Positions 1-9,092 of a DNA stretch of 64,000 bases are shown here, piece after piece. This DNA comes from Tahibacter aquaticus (GTDB taxonomy: Bacteria; Pseudomonadota; Gammaproteobacteria; Xanthomonadales; Rhodanobacteraceae), in the NCBI RefSeq assembly GCF_004363655.1, contig NZ_SNZH01000009.1, positions 62,792 to 126,791 of the forward strand, in the 5' to 3' direction. Each line of letters begins with the position of its first letter. Position 1 is the stretch's first letter. Position numbers and translations under genes: made by a program. The notes beneath the pieces were generated by a model, which worked only from the letters and a program-made list of their open reading frames with translations, was not told where the DNA came from and did no database searches.

Positions 1-2441
1 CGCTCGCCTTCGCCGGCCTGCCGACGCCGCCGCCGCCGGCGACGGCGATCACCGACCTGCGCTTCGAGCGCGACGTGGTCGATCCGGCGGTGCGCGGGCT
101 GGTCCTGCCGGCGACGGCGGACGATTTCAGCGTGCATTTCGCCGGCCTCAGCTACGCCTACGAGGACAGCCTGCAATACCGCGTCCAGCTGCATGGCCGG
201 GCCGACCGCGAATATGTCAGCGCCAGCACCGAGGCGCACTTCCAGGCGCTCTCACCGGGCGCGTACCGGCTCGAAGTCGCCGCGCGCATCGGCGAATCCG
301 GCCGCTGGGGGGCACCGGCCAGCTTTGCATTCCGCATCGCCCCGGCCTGGTGGCAGACCTGGTGGGCGCGCGGGCTCGCCGCGCTCGTCGCCGGCGTGCT
401 GCTCTGGCGTTCGCTGCGCTGGCGCGCCGCCGTGCGCAGCCGGCGCACGCGCATGCTGGAGCTGATCGTCGCCGAACGCACGGAAGAACTGCGCCGCAAT
501 GCGCACTCGCTGCACGCTGTCAACGCCGAACTGGCGCTGGCGCGCGAAGCGGCCGAGGCGCTGGGCCGGGTGAAAAGTGCATTTCTTGCCAATATCAGCC
601 ATGAGATACGCACGCCGATGAACGCCATCATCGGCTTCTCCACGCTTGGCGGCCGCCTGCCCGGCGCCGGCCGCGCGCAAGGCTATTTCGAGCGCATCGC
701 GACCAGCGCGCGCCACCTGCTGGCCCTGCTCGACGACGTGCTGGACCTGTCCAAGATCGAGGCGGACAAGATCGAACTGGAAGCGGTGCCGCTGGATTTC
801 GACGAGATCGGCGACGAACTGGCCGACCTGTTCGCCGCCGACGCATTCGGCCAGGGACTGGAACTGTTCGTCGATATCGCGCCGGTCCCGGCGCAGCTGC
901 TCGGCGACAAGCTGCGGCTCAAGCAGGTGCTGGTCAACCTGATCGGCAACGCGATCAAGTTCACTCCACGCGGCCATGTAGCCCTGCGCATGGACATTCA
1001 TGCGGCCGCGCCGGAAACCGTCACATTGCGTTTCCGCGTCGACGATTCCGGCATCGGCCTGTCGCCGGCGCAGCAGGCACGCATCTTCGAGGCCTTCGTG
1101 CAGGCCGACGAATCGACCACGCGGCGTTTCGGCGGCAGCGGCCTGGGTTTGTCGATCTCCCGGCGGCTGGTCGAGCTGATGGGCGGCACGCTGCGCGTAT
1201 CCAGCGCCCTGGGCCGAGGCAGCACCTTCGAGTTCATGGTGCCGTTCCAGCGCCTGGCCGGCACTTCGCGCGTACCGCCAGCCGGCCGGCTCGACGGCCT
1301 TGCCATCGGCGTCGCCGATGCCTCGCTGATCGGCGCCGAGAGGGTCGCGGCTATGCTGCGGGCGCACGCGGCATGGACGCTGACGGTATCGCCGGACGAC
1401 AGCCCGCTTCCTCCCACCCCACGCATCGACCTGTGGCTGGTGGAAGCGCGGACGCTGGCGGCGGCCGTCGCGCAGGGCACGGTCGACACGACGCCAGTGC
1501 TGCTATACGCCGCCCTGGCGGACGGCTTGCCGGAGACTCCCGCCGGCGTTCTTGCCAAGCCGCTGACCTCGGGCCGGCTGGTCGCGGCCGTACTGCGCGC
1601 GCTGCAGCGTGGCAGCGACGCGGCGGCCAGATCCGTGTCGGACCCTGCCGGTGCGGCGTCGATCGCCGGCGTGCGCATCCTGCTGGTGGAAGACAGTCCC
1701 ATCAACCAGCAGGTTGCCTGTGAAATGCTCGCTGCCGCGGGCGCCGGGATCGATATCGCCAGCGACGGCGTCGAAGCGGTGCAGCTCGCCGCCCAGCGCC
1801 AGTACGACGCGGTGTTGATGGACTTGCAGATGCCGCGCTGCGACGGCTTCGAGGCGACGCGGCGCATTCGCGAATTCGCCGGCGATGCACTACCCATCAT
1901 CGCGCTCAGCGCCGCCAGCGAGTCCGAGCAGTCGCGCTGCCTCGACAGCGGTATGAATGGCTTCATCGCCAAGCCGATCGATCCGGTCCTGCTGGTACGC
2001 ACGATCCAGCGCTGCCTGGGCGACCCGCTGGAGGAACGCGCCGAGGTGCCGCGCCAGATGGTTGTACCGCCATCGCGCACGGCGGCTGCGCCGATGCGAT
2101 CGCTGCCTGCATTGGCCGGCATCGACAGCGAACTTGCTCTCAAGCGCCTCGGCGGCCGCGTGCCGCTGCTGCTGCGCCTGCTGGGCGACTTCGAAAGCGA
2201 ATGCGCCGGCAGCCGGACCGCGCTCGAGGACGCGATCGACTGCGGCGACACTGCCACCGCCGCCCGCGCGGCTCACCTGATCAAGGCGGTTGCCGGCAAT
2301 CTCTCGGCGATGCGGCTGTACCGTTCCGTCGCTGCGATCGAGCTGCTGCTCCGGCGCGGCGAGCGCGACACGCTGGCGGCCGCCCGTGCCGAATTCCGCA
2401 TGGCCTTCGACGAAATCGTCGCTGCAGGGCGCACGCTGTAG
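1..2441 (+). CDS. hybrid sensor histidine kinase, 5' end off the window
   Basis: The reading frame is open from the left edge, so the N-terminus is missing. What remains starts with the end of a Y_Y_Y-type beta-sandwich, as found after two-component propellers. Numbering from the GTG at 75, a membrane segment (about 94-112) is followed by a short coiled coil and a HisKA domain with the H-box ISHEIRTP (His176). The ATPase domain shows the N box (NLIGNAIKF), G1 (DDSGIGL) and G2 (GGSGLGLS). Next comes a receiver-like stretch without a recognisable phospho-Asp (about 405-520), a normal receiver (VEDSPINQQ, VLMDLQMP, AKPID) and a C-terminal Hpt domain with AHLIKAVAGN. The protein should run a His-Asp-His relay from a periplasmic sensor. 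Whether the first receiver-like domain is truly inactive is inference. It converges with the diguanylate cyclase gene. Confidence 0.93.
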   Translation, partial: LAFAGLPTPPPPATAITDLRFERDVVDPAVRGLVLPATADDFSVHFAGLSYAYEDSLQYRVQLHGRADREYVSASTEAHFQALSPGAYRLEVAARIGESGRWGAPASFAFRIAPAWWQTWWARGLAALVAGVLLWRSLRWRAAVRSRRTRMLELIVAERTEELRRNAHSLHAVNAELALAREAAEALGRVKSAFLANISHEIRTPMNAIIGFSTLGGRLPGAGRAQGYFERIATSARHLLALLDDVLDLSKIEADKIELEAVPLDFDEIGDELADLFAADAFGQGLELFVDIAPVPAQLLGDKLRLKQVLVNLIGNAIKFTPRGHVALRMDIHAAAPETVTLRFRVDDSGIGLSPAQQARIFEAFVQADESTTRRFGGSGLGLSISRRLVELMGGTLRVSSALGRGSTFEFMVPFQRLAGTSRVPPAGRLDGLAIGVADASLIGAERVAAMLRAHAAWTLTVSPDDSPLPPTPRIDLWLVEARTLAAAVAQGTVDTTPVLLYAALADGLPETPAGVLAKPLTSGRLVAAVLRALQRGSDAAARSVSDPAGAASIAGVRILLVEDSPINQQVACEMLAAAGAGIDIASDGVEAVQLAAQRQYDAVLMDLQMPRCDGFEATRRIREFAGDALPIIALSAASESEQSRCLDSGMNGFIAKPIDPVLLVRTIQRCLGDPLEERAEVPRQMVVPPSRTAAAPMRSLPALAGIDSELALKRLGGRVPLLLRLLGDFESECAGSRTALEDAIDCGDTATAARAAHLIKAVAGNLSAMRLYRSVAAIELLLRRGERDTLAAARAEFRMAFDEIVAAGRTL

Positions 2442-2504
2442 CATTCCTTGCGGCCGGGCAGTCCGCCGCCGTTGTAGCTCGGTCCTTCGCAGCCGGCGCG
2501 CGGC

Positions 2505-4211
2505 TCAGCGGCTGCCGCTGCGCGCCTTTGCCGGCGGCAGCAGGAAATTGAGCCGGTAGCTGCCCCGGCCCGACTGCTTGGCCTCGTACAGCATGTCGTC
2601 GGCGACAGCGATCAGCGCGGCCGGGGACAGCGAGCACTGGCGGCAGGCGACGACGCCTATGCTGGCGCCGCCGGCGAAGACATGGCGCCGGCCGCCGAGG
2701 TCGAAGCGGGTCGAAAGCGCAGTCAGCAGCTTGGCCGCGATCATGCGCACGCATTTGACGTCGGGCAGGTCTTCCATCAGCACCACGAATTCGTCGCCGC
2801 CGATACGCGCGACCAGATCGCCGCTGCGCACGCTTTCGCGCAGACGCGCGGCAAAAGCGCGCAGCAGCGCGTCGCCCGCGGCGTGTCCGTGCGTGTCGTT
2901 GACCGGCTTGAAGTGATCGATGTCGATGTAGAAGACCGTGAGCAGTGCCGTCTTGCCGCGCGACCGTTCGACCGCGCCGCTGAGGCGTTCGTATAGCGCG
3001 GTGCGGTTGGCCAGGCCGGTGAGGGCGTCGGTGCGGGCGATTTCGTTCAGCCGCTGCTGCTCGCGCTGGCTTTGTTCCAGCTCGCGCTGCGCGGCGATGG
3101 TCGCGGTCATGTCCTGGGCGTAGGTGATGGCATAGGCGGCCGTGCTACCGGCATGGTAGAGACGCGTGCGGAAACGCCAGCTCAGCTCGTGGCCGTCGCT
3201 GTGCCGGACCCGCAGCAGGCCGCTGTCCTCGCCGCCCTGGCCGAGGCGTTGCAGCGATTCGTCGATGTACTGGCGCAAAGACGGCGCGGCGAGGTCGTGC
3301 AACGCCGTGCCGGCCAGCGACGCCGCCGGGCGGCCCAGCGCCGCGGCGGCAGCGGGATTGACTGCGCTCAGCCTGCCGGCCAGGTCGTGCACCAGAATGT
3401 AGCCTGCGCTGTGGTCGAACAGCTCGGCATAGCGCGCCGCATCGGCTTGCAGGCGCTGCTCGCGCCAGCGTTCGGCAGTGATGTCGCGTGCGCCGAGCAG
3501 ATGCAGTTCGCGCTGCCACAACACCATGCGCCGCCAGCGCAGTTCCACCGTGATGCGGCGCCCGTCGCGGGTGCGGTGCTGCTCGATGCCGCACGCCGGC
3601 CGCGGACCGGCGTGGCGCAGATGGTCCGGCGTCATCGCGGCGAATTCCCGCGCTGAATAGCCATACAGCGTTCGTGCAGCCCGGTTCGCGGCGAGGAAGC
3701 GAGAGCTGGCCGGATCGCACAGCCAGAGCGGATGGCTGTCGAGATCCAGCGCGTCGGACAGATCCTGCTGCCGGCGCTGCTCGGTGCATCGCCGCAGCAG
3801 GGTCGCGGCAAGCACCTGGCGCAGCAGGCGCGCGTTCGGGCCGGGAAACAGCAGCACATACTGCGCGCCCGCTGCCAGCGCCGCATCGCGCAGCAAGGCC
3901 ACGGCCTGGTCCAGCAGCACGACCAGCACCGCTGCGGCGGCGCGCTGCGACAGCCGTGCGACGCCGTCGATGTGCCGGGCCTCGCTCGCGATCACGACAA
4001 TGGCGTGATAGCGGTTGCAGGCAAGCCGCGCGATGGCATCGCTGGGAGCCCGGCAGTACGTGGTGCGCACGGCGGAGGGCAGTATCGCGCGCACGGTTTT
4101 CTCGCTGACGCAGCCGCCCACGCCGAGTACGTCGTACGGTTCGCGCAGGGCAGGGGTGTCACCGCCTGCAGGCGAGGTTTCCAGCGCGGCAAATGCGGAA
4201 TCAGTGTCCAT
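2505..4211 (-). CDS. PAS-PAS-GGDEF diguanylate cyclase with N-terminal receiver-like domain
   Basis: A 568-residue protein. The start at 4211 is preferred over an upstream in-frame ATG because AAGAG lies about 7 nt before it. The first 140 residues have a receiver-like alternation of hydrophobic strands but no clear phospho-acceptor Asp. Two PAS domains follow (about 150-250 and 262-372), then a coiled linker and a GGDEF domain with TDALTGLANR and the intact active-site motif RIGGDEF. It should make cyclic di-GMP from two GTP in the cytoplasm, tuned by the PAS inputs. No transmembrane segment is seen, so it is probably soluble. No EAL domain is present. It is convergent with the hybrid kinase, so the two are not co-transcribed. 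Confidence 0.92.
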   Translation of the reverse strand: MDTDSAFAALETSPAGGDTPALREPYDVLGVGGCVSEKTVRAILPSAVRTTYCRAPSDAIARLACNRYHAIVVIASEARHIDGVARLSQRAAAAVLVVLLDQAVALLRDAALAAGAQYVLLFPGPNARLLRQVLAATLLRRCTEQRRQQDLSDALDLDSHPLWLCDPASSRFLAANRAARTLYGYSAREFAAMTPDHLRHAGPRPACGIEQHRTRDGRRITVELRWRRMVLWQRELHLLGARDITAERWREQRLQADAARYAELFDHSAGYILVHDLAGRLSAVNPAAAAALGRPAASLAGTALHDLAAPSLRQYIDESLQRLGQGGEDSGLLRVRHSDGHELSWRFRTRLYHAGSTAAYAITYAQDMTATIAAQRELEQSQREQQRLNEIARTDALTGLANRTALYERLSGAVERSRGKTALLTVFYIDIDHFKPVNDTHGHAAGDALLRAFAARLRESVRSGDLVARIGGDEFVVLMEDLPDVKCVRMIAAKLLTALSTRFDLGGRRHVFAGGASIGVVACRQCSLSPAALIAVADDMLYEAKQSGRGSYRLNFLLPPAKARSGSR

Positions 4212-4400
4212 GGCTTGGCTCTTGTGCGTGACCGCCAGGGCGGATCGTGCCGGGGCGGGAATTGCCAGCATTGCTGCGCCGCCGGCCGGAATTCGCACCG
4301 GTATCCGGCTGAAGCCGTGGCGCTGGCGGCGACGGCGCGTTTCGCCGTGCCAGGGTGAGGCGGAGACCGGCCGGACGCGGCGCTGTCACGACGGCCTGCC

Positions 4401-4727
4401 TCAGCGAGGGCAGGGAAAAGCGCGGCGCAGAGCGTCCTTCACCAGCGTACTGCCGCTGCGGTAGTGCTGTGCGGTCGGGGCTTCGGCGAAATGGCCGACG
4501 GTCTCGACCAGCTGGCGCGTGCCGATGCGGCGAGGCAGGCAGAGGGAGGCGGGCGCGTTGTCCGCCACGCCAGCGACATAGCCCATCAGCATGCGTGCAC
4601 CGGCAGAATCCGGCAGGTGCTTGTACTCCTCCCACATCTCGCGCAGCCGCGCGCTGTCGACCAGTTCGTGAGCCGTTGCCGATGCCGGTACCAGCAGCAG
4701 CGCGACGATCACGGGCAGCCTGGTCAT
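4401..4727 (-). CDS. Rap1a/Tai-like small periplasmic protein
   Basis: A 108-residue protein starting at the ATG at 4727. It begins with a clear signal peptide (MTRLPVIVALLLVPASATA) and has a mature part of about 90 residues. The mature part matches the layout of the Rap1a/Tai immunity family: a helical MLMGYVAGVAD segment, a Cys in SLCLP, then TRQLVETVGHF and a C-terminal ALRRAFPC. The two Cys residues could form a disulfide. Family members neutralise type VI amidase effectors, but no effector or T6SS gene is present here, and many family members are orphans of unknown role. The family call rests on motif pattern only. Confidence 0.7.
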   Translation of the reverse strand: MTRLPVIVALLLVPASATAHELVDSARLREMWEEYKHLPDSAGARMLMGYVAGVADNAPASLCLPRRIGTRQLVETVGHFAEAPTAQHYRSGSTLVKDALRRAFPCPR

Positions 4728-5062
4728 TGCAGCCTGGCCACGCAGGTCGCTGTCCACGCCGCTTGCCGCCGAACGGCGCCGCTGGCGGGGCGACGCGATG
4801 GCGTGAAGCGATGCCCGGCCGGATCCGGTTTTCGCAGGGACGTCGCCATCGGAAACTGTCCAGACCTTTTCACGCGCGGCGCCCCCGTCGTTGTATGGGG
4901 TGAGACTAGGGCGGAAGGCGGGGCTGTTGACCTGGCCGAACGGTCATGAACGTGCTGGCGGGCAGGGCGCAAGGCATGCGGACAGGTCAGCTATGACTTC
5001 CGTCACTTATTGGTGTTGTAGTTCACCAGCACACTAAAGCTCCCAACGACAGGAGCCCCGGC
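4728..5062. other. intergenic region between divergent genes
   Basis: No gene is supported. The region separates the Rap1a/Tai-like gene (minus strand) from the secreted protein gene at 5063 (plus strand), so it should hold both promoters. A short inverted repeat, TGACC-(9 nt)-GGTCA, lies at about 4930-4948 and could be an operator. No confident -35/-10 pair was assigned. Confidence 0.4.
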
Positions 5063-5938
5063 ATGAAGATGAAATTGTTGTCCCTGGCACTGCTGACCGC
5101 AGGACTGGTCGGCACCGTATCCTCGCTGCATGCGCAGGACAATGCGCCGCCGGCAGCCCGCGCCGCGACTGTTGCCGCGCCGGATCCGGCCCAGGAAATC
5201 AATAACCTGGTGCGGTTGTTCCGGGCAGGCGACCTGGCCGCACTGGCGCAGGCGATGACGCCGCGCAGCAAGTGGGAAGCGGCCCGCGCCGCGTTCGAGG
5301 CCCAGCGACGCAAGCCGGTCAGCGAAGCTGACCGCGCGCGCTTCGCCGAGCATATCCAGCAGCTCACCGCCCCCGACGCCGTCGACCAGCTGATGCGGAA
5401 GATCGAACCGGAGCTGGTCAAGGCCAGGCCGCAGATGCCGGGCATGCTGCTGATGGCGTTTGGCGCGGCGCATGTGGCCGTCACTTCGCCGGACAGCGAC
5501 CTGACCGACGCGCAGCGCAAGGCCTTGCAAAGCGTGCTGCCGGGCATGCGGCTGTGGGCCAGCAACACCGACTTCCTCAGCAGCGCGTCGATGCGCCACG
5601 CGCTGACCCTGCTCAGCGACGCCGCCCGGCGCACGGGCATCACCGATGTCGAACAGCTCAAGGCCTTGCCGCTGGAAGGCGTGCTGGAGCGCGCCGGGCC
5701 GATGCTCGCCGCGGCCAAGGAGGCCGTGCGCACCTACGGCATCGACCTCGATGCGGTGGCCGATTCGCTCAAGGTCGACGTGCTGGCGCTGGGCACGGAC
5801 AGCGCCCGGGTGCGCACCACCATCACCGTGTTCGGTGCGCCGGTCTGGGCCGAACACGAGCTGGTTCTCATCGAAGGGCATTGGTACGGCAAGTACGCCC
5901 TGGCGGAAATCGACAACCTGGAAGAACTGGACGGCTGA
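5063..5938 (+). CDS. secreted protein of unknown function
   Basis: A 291-residue protein starting at an ATG preceded by AGGAG. It has a typical signal peptide (cleavage near SLHAQD) and an otherwise soluble, mostly helical mature part rich in Ala, Leu and charged residues. The last 70 residues (about 220-290) look like a small beta-rich domain ending in HWYGKYALAEI. No catalytic motif, lipobox or membrane segment is visible. The product is probably periplasmic. I do not recognise the family. It stands alone between a divergent upstream gene and the GAF gene 200 nt downstream. Confidence 0.8.
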   Translation: MKMKLLSLALLTAGLVGTVSSLHAQDNAPPAARAATVAAPDPAQEINNLVRLFRAGDLAALAQAMTPRSKWEAARAAFEAQRRKPVSEADRARFAEHIQQLTAPDAVDQLMRKIEPELVKARPQMPGMLLMAFGAAHVAVTSPDSDLTDAQRKALQSVLPGMRLWASNTDFLSSASMRHALTLLSDAARRTGITDVEQLKALPLEGVLERAGPMLAAAKEAVRTYGIDLDAVADSLKVDVLALGTDSARVRTTITVFGAPVWAEHELVLIEGHWYGKYALAEIDNLEELDG

Positions 5939-6144
5939 AGCGGCCGCTGGTTCGGCCCTTCGGCGAAGCGCTCAGGACGCCATCGATCCGGTCTGTCGCC
6001 CCGCTGCGCTGCCTGCGCATCGGGGCGACGCTGCCAGTACGTGCCGTGTACAAATACGCTGCGGCCGAGGTTGGTTGCGAATCCGGCGGCCGATGCGAAG
6101 ATGGGGTCCGGCGATTTTCCCGCCGTCACCGATCCGGAGAACGC

Positions 6145-7065
6145 ATGCCAGCACAGCTCGACGAACCGGCTCGACAGCGCGCACTGGACACCTACCGCGT
6201 GGTCGACAGCTTGCCCGAGGCCGCCTATCACGACATCGTCAGCCTGGCTTCGACCTTGTGCAATACGCCCATCGCGCTTGTTTCCCTGGTCGATCGCGAG
6301 CGGCAGTGGTTCAAGGCCAGCCACGGCCTCGGCGCTACCGGCACACGCCGCGACGAAGCCTTCTGCAACTACGCGATCGACGCACCGACCCAGCTGATGG
6401 AAGTGCCCGATGCGCGCGGCGACACGCGTTTCGCAGGTAATCCGCTGGTCACCGGCGACCTCTCCATTCGTTTCTATGCGGGCATGCCACTGGTGACCGA
6501 AGCCGGTGCGGCGATCGGTACGGTCTGCGTACTCGACAACAAACCGCGCGAGCTCGATGCCCGCCAGCGCGCCGGCCTGCAGGCGCTGGCGCGGCTGACC
6601 ATGACGCTGCTCGACGCGCGCCTGCACGAGCAGCAGCTCGAACGCGCGGTGTTGCTGGCCGAGGCCACGCACGTCGACAAGGCAGCCGTCGCCGACGCGG
6701 CCGGCTATACGGTTGCCATCTTCCAGGTACAGGACCTGGCAGGCCACGCGCTGCGTATTGGCGAACGCGCATTGGACCGGCAGCTGCAAGACCTCGCCCG
6801 GCAGCTGCACGATGTGCTGCCGGCCGGCGGCGGCGACAGTGTCAACCACACTACGCATAGCCCAGATTTCATCGCCGTGTTGCACGGAGAGCAGGCCACC
6901 GCCACGGAACAGGCGCTGCGCGCGAAGGCCGACGAATTTACGGCACGCAGCGGAATACAGGTGGTTTCGGGCAGTGCCAGGGCGCGCACCGCAGCGGACC
7001 GCATCGAAACGGTGTTCATGCGCGCGGACGAAGCATTGACCCAGGCCAAGAGCGCAGCGGTCTGA
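6145..7065 (+). CDS. GAF-domain protein with degenerate GGDEF-like C-terminus
   Basis: A 306-residue cytoplasmic protein. The ATG at 6145 has GGAG just upstream, and the family start (MPAQLDEPARQRALDTYRV) fits. Residues about 5-160 are a GAF domain of the type found at the front of diguanylate cyclases and histidine kinases: LVSLVDRERQWFKA, a cysteine in AFCNYAI, and YAGMPLVTEAGAAIGTVCVLD. The last 120 residues keep the outline of a GGDEF domain, including a closing MRADEALTQAK. The catalytic GGDEF signature is replaced by a segment reading HSPDFIAVLHG, so it is unlikely to make cyclic di-GMP. It could bind a ligand or act as a regulator, which is inference. Confidence 0.85.
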   Translation: MPAQLDEPARQRALDTYRVVDSLPEAAYHDIVSLASTLCNTPIALVSLVDRERQWFKASHGLGATGTRRDEAFCNYAIDAPTQLMEVPDARGDTRFAGNPLVTGDLSIRFYAGMPLVTEAGAAIGTVCVLDNKPRELDARQRAGLQALARLTMTLLDARLHEQQLERAVLLAEATHVDKAAVADAAGYTVAIFQVQDLAGHALRIGERALDRQLQDLARQLHDVLPAGGGDSVNHTTHSPDFIAVLHGEQATATEQALRAKADEFTARSGIQVVSGSARARTAADRIETVFMRADEALTQAKSAAV

Positions 7066-7203
7066 CGCGATAACGGGCAGGCAGGATCGAGGTCCTGCGC
7101 CGGTCCCGCCGTTCGGCGTGGCGATCCTGCCCGCTGGAGTGCCAGCCGATTCCCGGTCTCGGAAAATCGGAGCCGTTGTACGACACGACTGGGGTTGCCC
7201 GGA

Positions 7204-7917
7204 TTATTTGCCCGGCGTCCTGGCGCGCGATTCCTTCGCCACCGCGCGTGAGCCGGCGATGATCATGCGCACCATTTCCGTGAGCTGGCGGATCAGTTCC
7301 GCGTCGCGTTCCGGCGGCAGGTCCATCGCCGTGGCACCGATGGCGAACACCAGCCGCGTGATGGCCCGCGCCACCAGGGCCGGTTCGTGCAGCACGGCCT
7401 TGTCCAGGGCGGCGAGGCGCACCAGGTCGATCTTCAGTTCTTCCTCGAAAAAGGTCAGCTCGCGGTCTACCGCCTGTTTGAACGCGTCCGAGCCCACCGT
7501 GCCCTCGCGCAGCAGCACGTGCAGCAGCTTGTCGTCGTCGCGCAGCTGCTGCATGAACGCGGCGACCGAGCCGCGCACGATGCTGCGGTCGGTCGCTGCG
7601 CGGTGGCGTGCGGCGCCGACGATCTTGCGCAGCGAGCGTCCGGCCAGGTCGATCAGTGCAACTGCCAGTTCGTCCATGTCGCGGAACTGGCGATAGAAAC
7701 TGTTTGGCGCGATGCCGGCTTCGCGCGTGACTTCGCGCAGGCTCAGGCTGGACACACTGCGATGCGGCCCGATCAGGCGCAGCGCCGCGGCCAGCAGGTC
7801 GTCGCGGGAAATGCTGGCACGACGGCCCGGCGATGCGGGGTCGGCGCCGTCGTCAGCGGAAGCGAGGTGTTCGGTCACGGCGGTTGGGCACGGGCAGGGT
7901 GGATTGGCGTGCATCAT
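7204..7917 (-). CDS. desT: TetR-family repressor, DesT/FabR-like
   Basis: About 237 residues from the ATG pair at 7914-7917. The exact start is uncertain, because an upstream in-frame ATG at 7980 would run through the palindrome. The N-terminal HTH contains TREAGIAPNSFYRQFRDMDEL, typical of the FabR/DesT branch, followed by a helical ligand domain. It is divergent from a ferredoxin reductase/acyl desaturase pair. In Pseudomonas aeruginosa DesT represses desCB and senses the saturated/unsaturated acyl-CoA ratio, and the same role is inferred here. A palindrome at 7921-7939 lies between the divergent starts. Confidence 0.85.
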   Translation of the reverse strand: MMHANPPCPCPTAVTEHLASADDGADPASPGRRASISRDDLLAAALRLIGPHRSVSSLSLREVTREAGIAPNSFYRQFRDMDELAVALIDLAGRSLRKIVGAARHRAATDRSIVRGSVAAFMQQLRDDDKLLHVLLREGTVGSDAFKQAVDRELTFFEEELKIDLVRLAALDKAVLHEPALVARAITRLVFAIGATAMDLPPERDAELIRQLTEMVRMIIAGSRAVAKESRARTPGK

Positions 7918-7920
7918 AGC

Positions 7921-7939
7921 CGCGTATTTAATATACGCG
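7921..7939. promoter_or_regulatory. candidate DesT operator palindrome
   Basis: CGCGTAT-TTAAT-ATACGCG has perfect 7-bp arms around an AT-rich 5-nt centre. It lies just upstream of the TetR start and about 40 nt before the reductase start. A second imperfect repeat (GTATAGAC...GTCTGTATAC) follows at about 7940-7969. Position and symmetry fit a TetR dimer site controlling both directions. Binding is inferred. Confidence 0.6.
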
Positions 7940-7978
7940 TGTATAGACAGCCGTGCGCTCGTCTGTATACTGCAGTGC

Positions 7979-9085
7979 ATGACAGCCCCAGCCCGCCTGA
8001 AAGCTTCCCGCGCCCGCCGCCCTCTGCAGCGACTGGTTCAGACCCTGGTCGGGCCGGCCGCTTTCGATTTCTGGGCATCCAAGCTGCATCCGGCCTGGTC
8101 CTGGTCGCGGCCGCTCGCGAAGATCGTGGCCCGGCACAGCGAGTCCCGCGACAGCGTTACCCTGCTGCTGCAGCCCAATCGCCACTGGCAGGGCTTCCGC
8201 GCCGGCCAGCATCTGAATATCAGCGCGGAAATCGACGGGATCCGCGTCACCCGCAGCTACAGCCTCAGCGACACGCCCCGCCCGGACGGGCGTATCGCCA
8301 TCACGGTGAAGGCGATAGAGGGCGGCAAGCTCAGCCGTTATCTCTGCACAACCGCCCGCGTCGGCGACGTACTCGATCTGGGGCCGGCCTTCGGCGAGAT
8401 GGCCCTTCCCGCAACGCCCGGCGGCAGCTTGCTGTTCCTCGCCGCCGGCAGCGGCATCACGCCGCTGATGGCACTCATCCGCAACCTGGCCGGGCAGGGC
8501 ATGCCGGTATCGCTGACCCTGTTGTATTGGGCGCGTAGCCGCGAAGAAGTGTGTTTTGCCGACGAATTGCGCCGCCTTGCCGCGCAGCACAGGGGTTTTC
8601 AGGTCCGCTTCGTGCTGACGCGCGCCAACGCAGTAGCGGACGACGAATGCCAGGGCCGCATCGGCGCGGAGCAATTGTCGGCACTGGTCCCCGATGCGGT
8701 GCAGCGCCAGGTCTATGCCTGTGGGCCCGGCGGCTTCGTCGACACGGTCCGCACCCTGCTGGCGGCACAGGTGCCGCAGTTCCAGGCCGAAGCCTTCACG
8801 CCGCCACCTCGCCTGATCGAGGAAAGCGGCACCGTGCAGGTGACACTCGCCGCCAGCGGCCAGACCCTCAGCGTGCCCCGCGGCCAGTCGCTGCTGACGG
8901 CGCTGGAAGCGGCCGGCCTGCAGCCGGCCTCGGGCTGCCGCATGGGCATTTGCAACACCTGTGCCTGCGGCAAGCGCTCGGGCACGACGCGAAATCTTCA
9001 TACCGATGTGGTTCAACACGAACCAGTGTCCGCGCTGCGGCTTTGCGTCAGCAGCGCCGCCAGCGACCTCGTCCTCGACCTGTGA
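7979..9085 (+). CDS. desC: ferredoxin reductase partner of acyl desaturase (DesC-like)
   Basis: A 368-residue protein. The ATG at 7979 gives the expected N-terminus. An FAD-binding ferredoxin-reductase domain (TRSYSLSDTP, then an acidic GGKLSRYL region) is followed by an NAD(P)-binding domain (LFLAAGSGITPLMALIRNL; YACGPGGFVD). A plant-type [2Fe-2S] ferredoxin domain is fused at the C-terminus, with the cluster Cys residues in GCRMGICNTCACG and a last Cys in LRLCVSS. It should pass electrons from NAD(P)H to the desaturase encoded 7 nt downstream. This is the DesC architecture. It is probably repressed by the divergent TetR protein. Confidence 0.92.
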   Translation: MTAPARLKASRARRPLQRLVQTLVGPAAFDFWASKLHPAWSWSRPLAKIVARHSESRDSVTLLLQPNRHWQGFRAGQHLNISAEIDGIRVTRSYSLSDTPRPDGRIAITVKAIEGGKLSRYLCTTARVGDVLDLGPAFGEMALPATPGGSLLFLAAGSGITPLMALIRNLAGQGMPVSLTLLYWARSREEVCFADELRRLAAQHRGFQVRFVLTRANAVADDECQGRIGAEQLSALVPDAVQRQVYACGPGGFVDTVRTLLAAQVPQFQAEAFTPPPRLIEESGTVQVTLAASGQTLSVPRGQSLLTALEAAGLQPASGCRMGICNTCACGKRSGTTRNLHTDVVQHEPVSALRLCVSSAASDLVLDL

Positions 9086-9092
9086 CCTCCGC

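Noticed and set aside
7080-7131. Inverted repeat GGCAGGATCG...CGATCCTGCC between convergent genes
   Set aside because: The loop is 32 nt and there is no T run, so it is not a convincing terminator.
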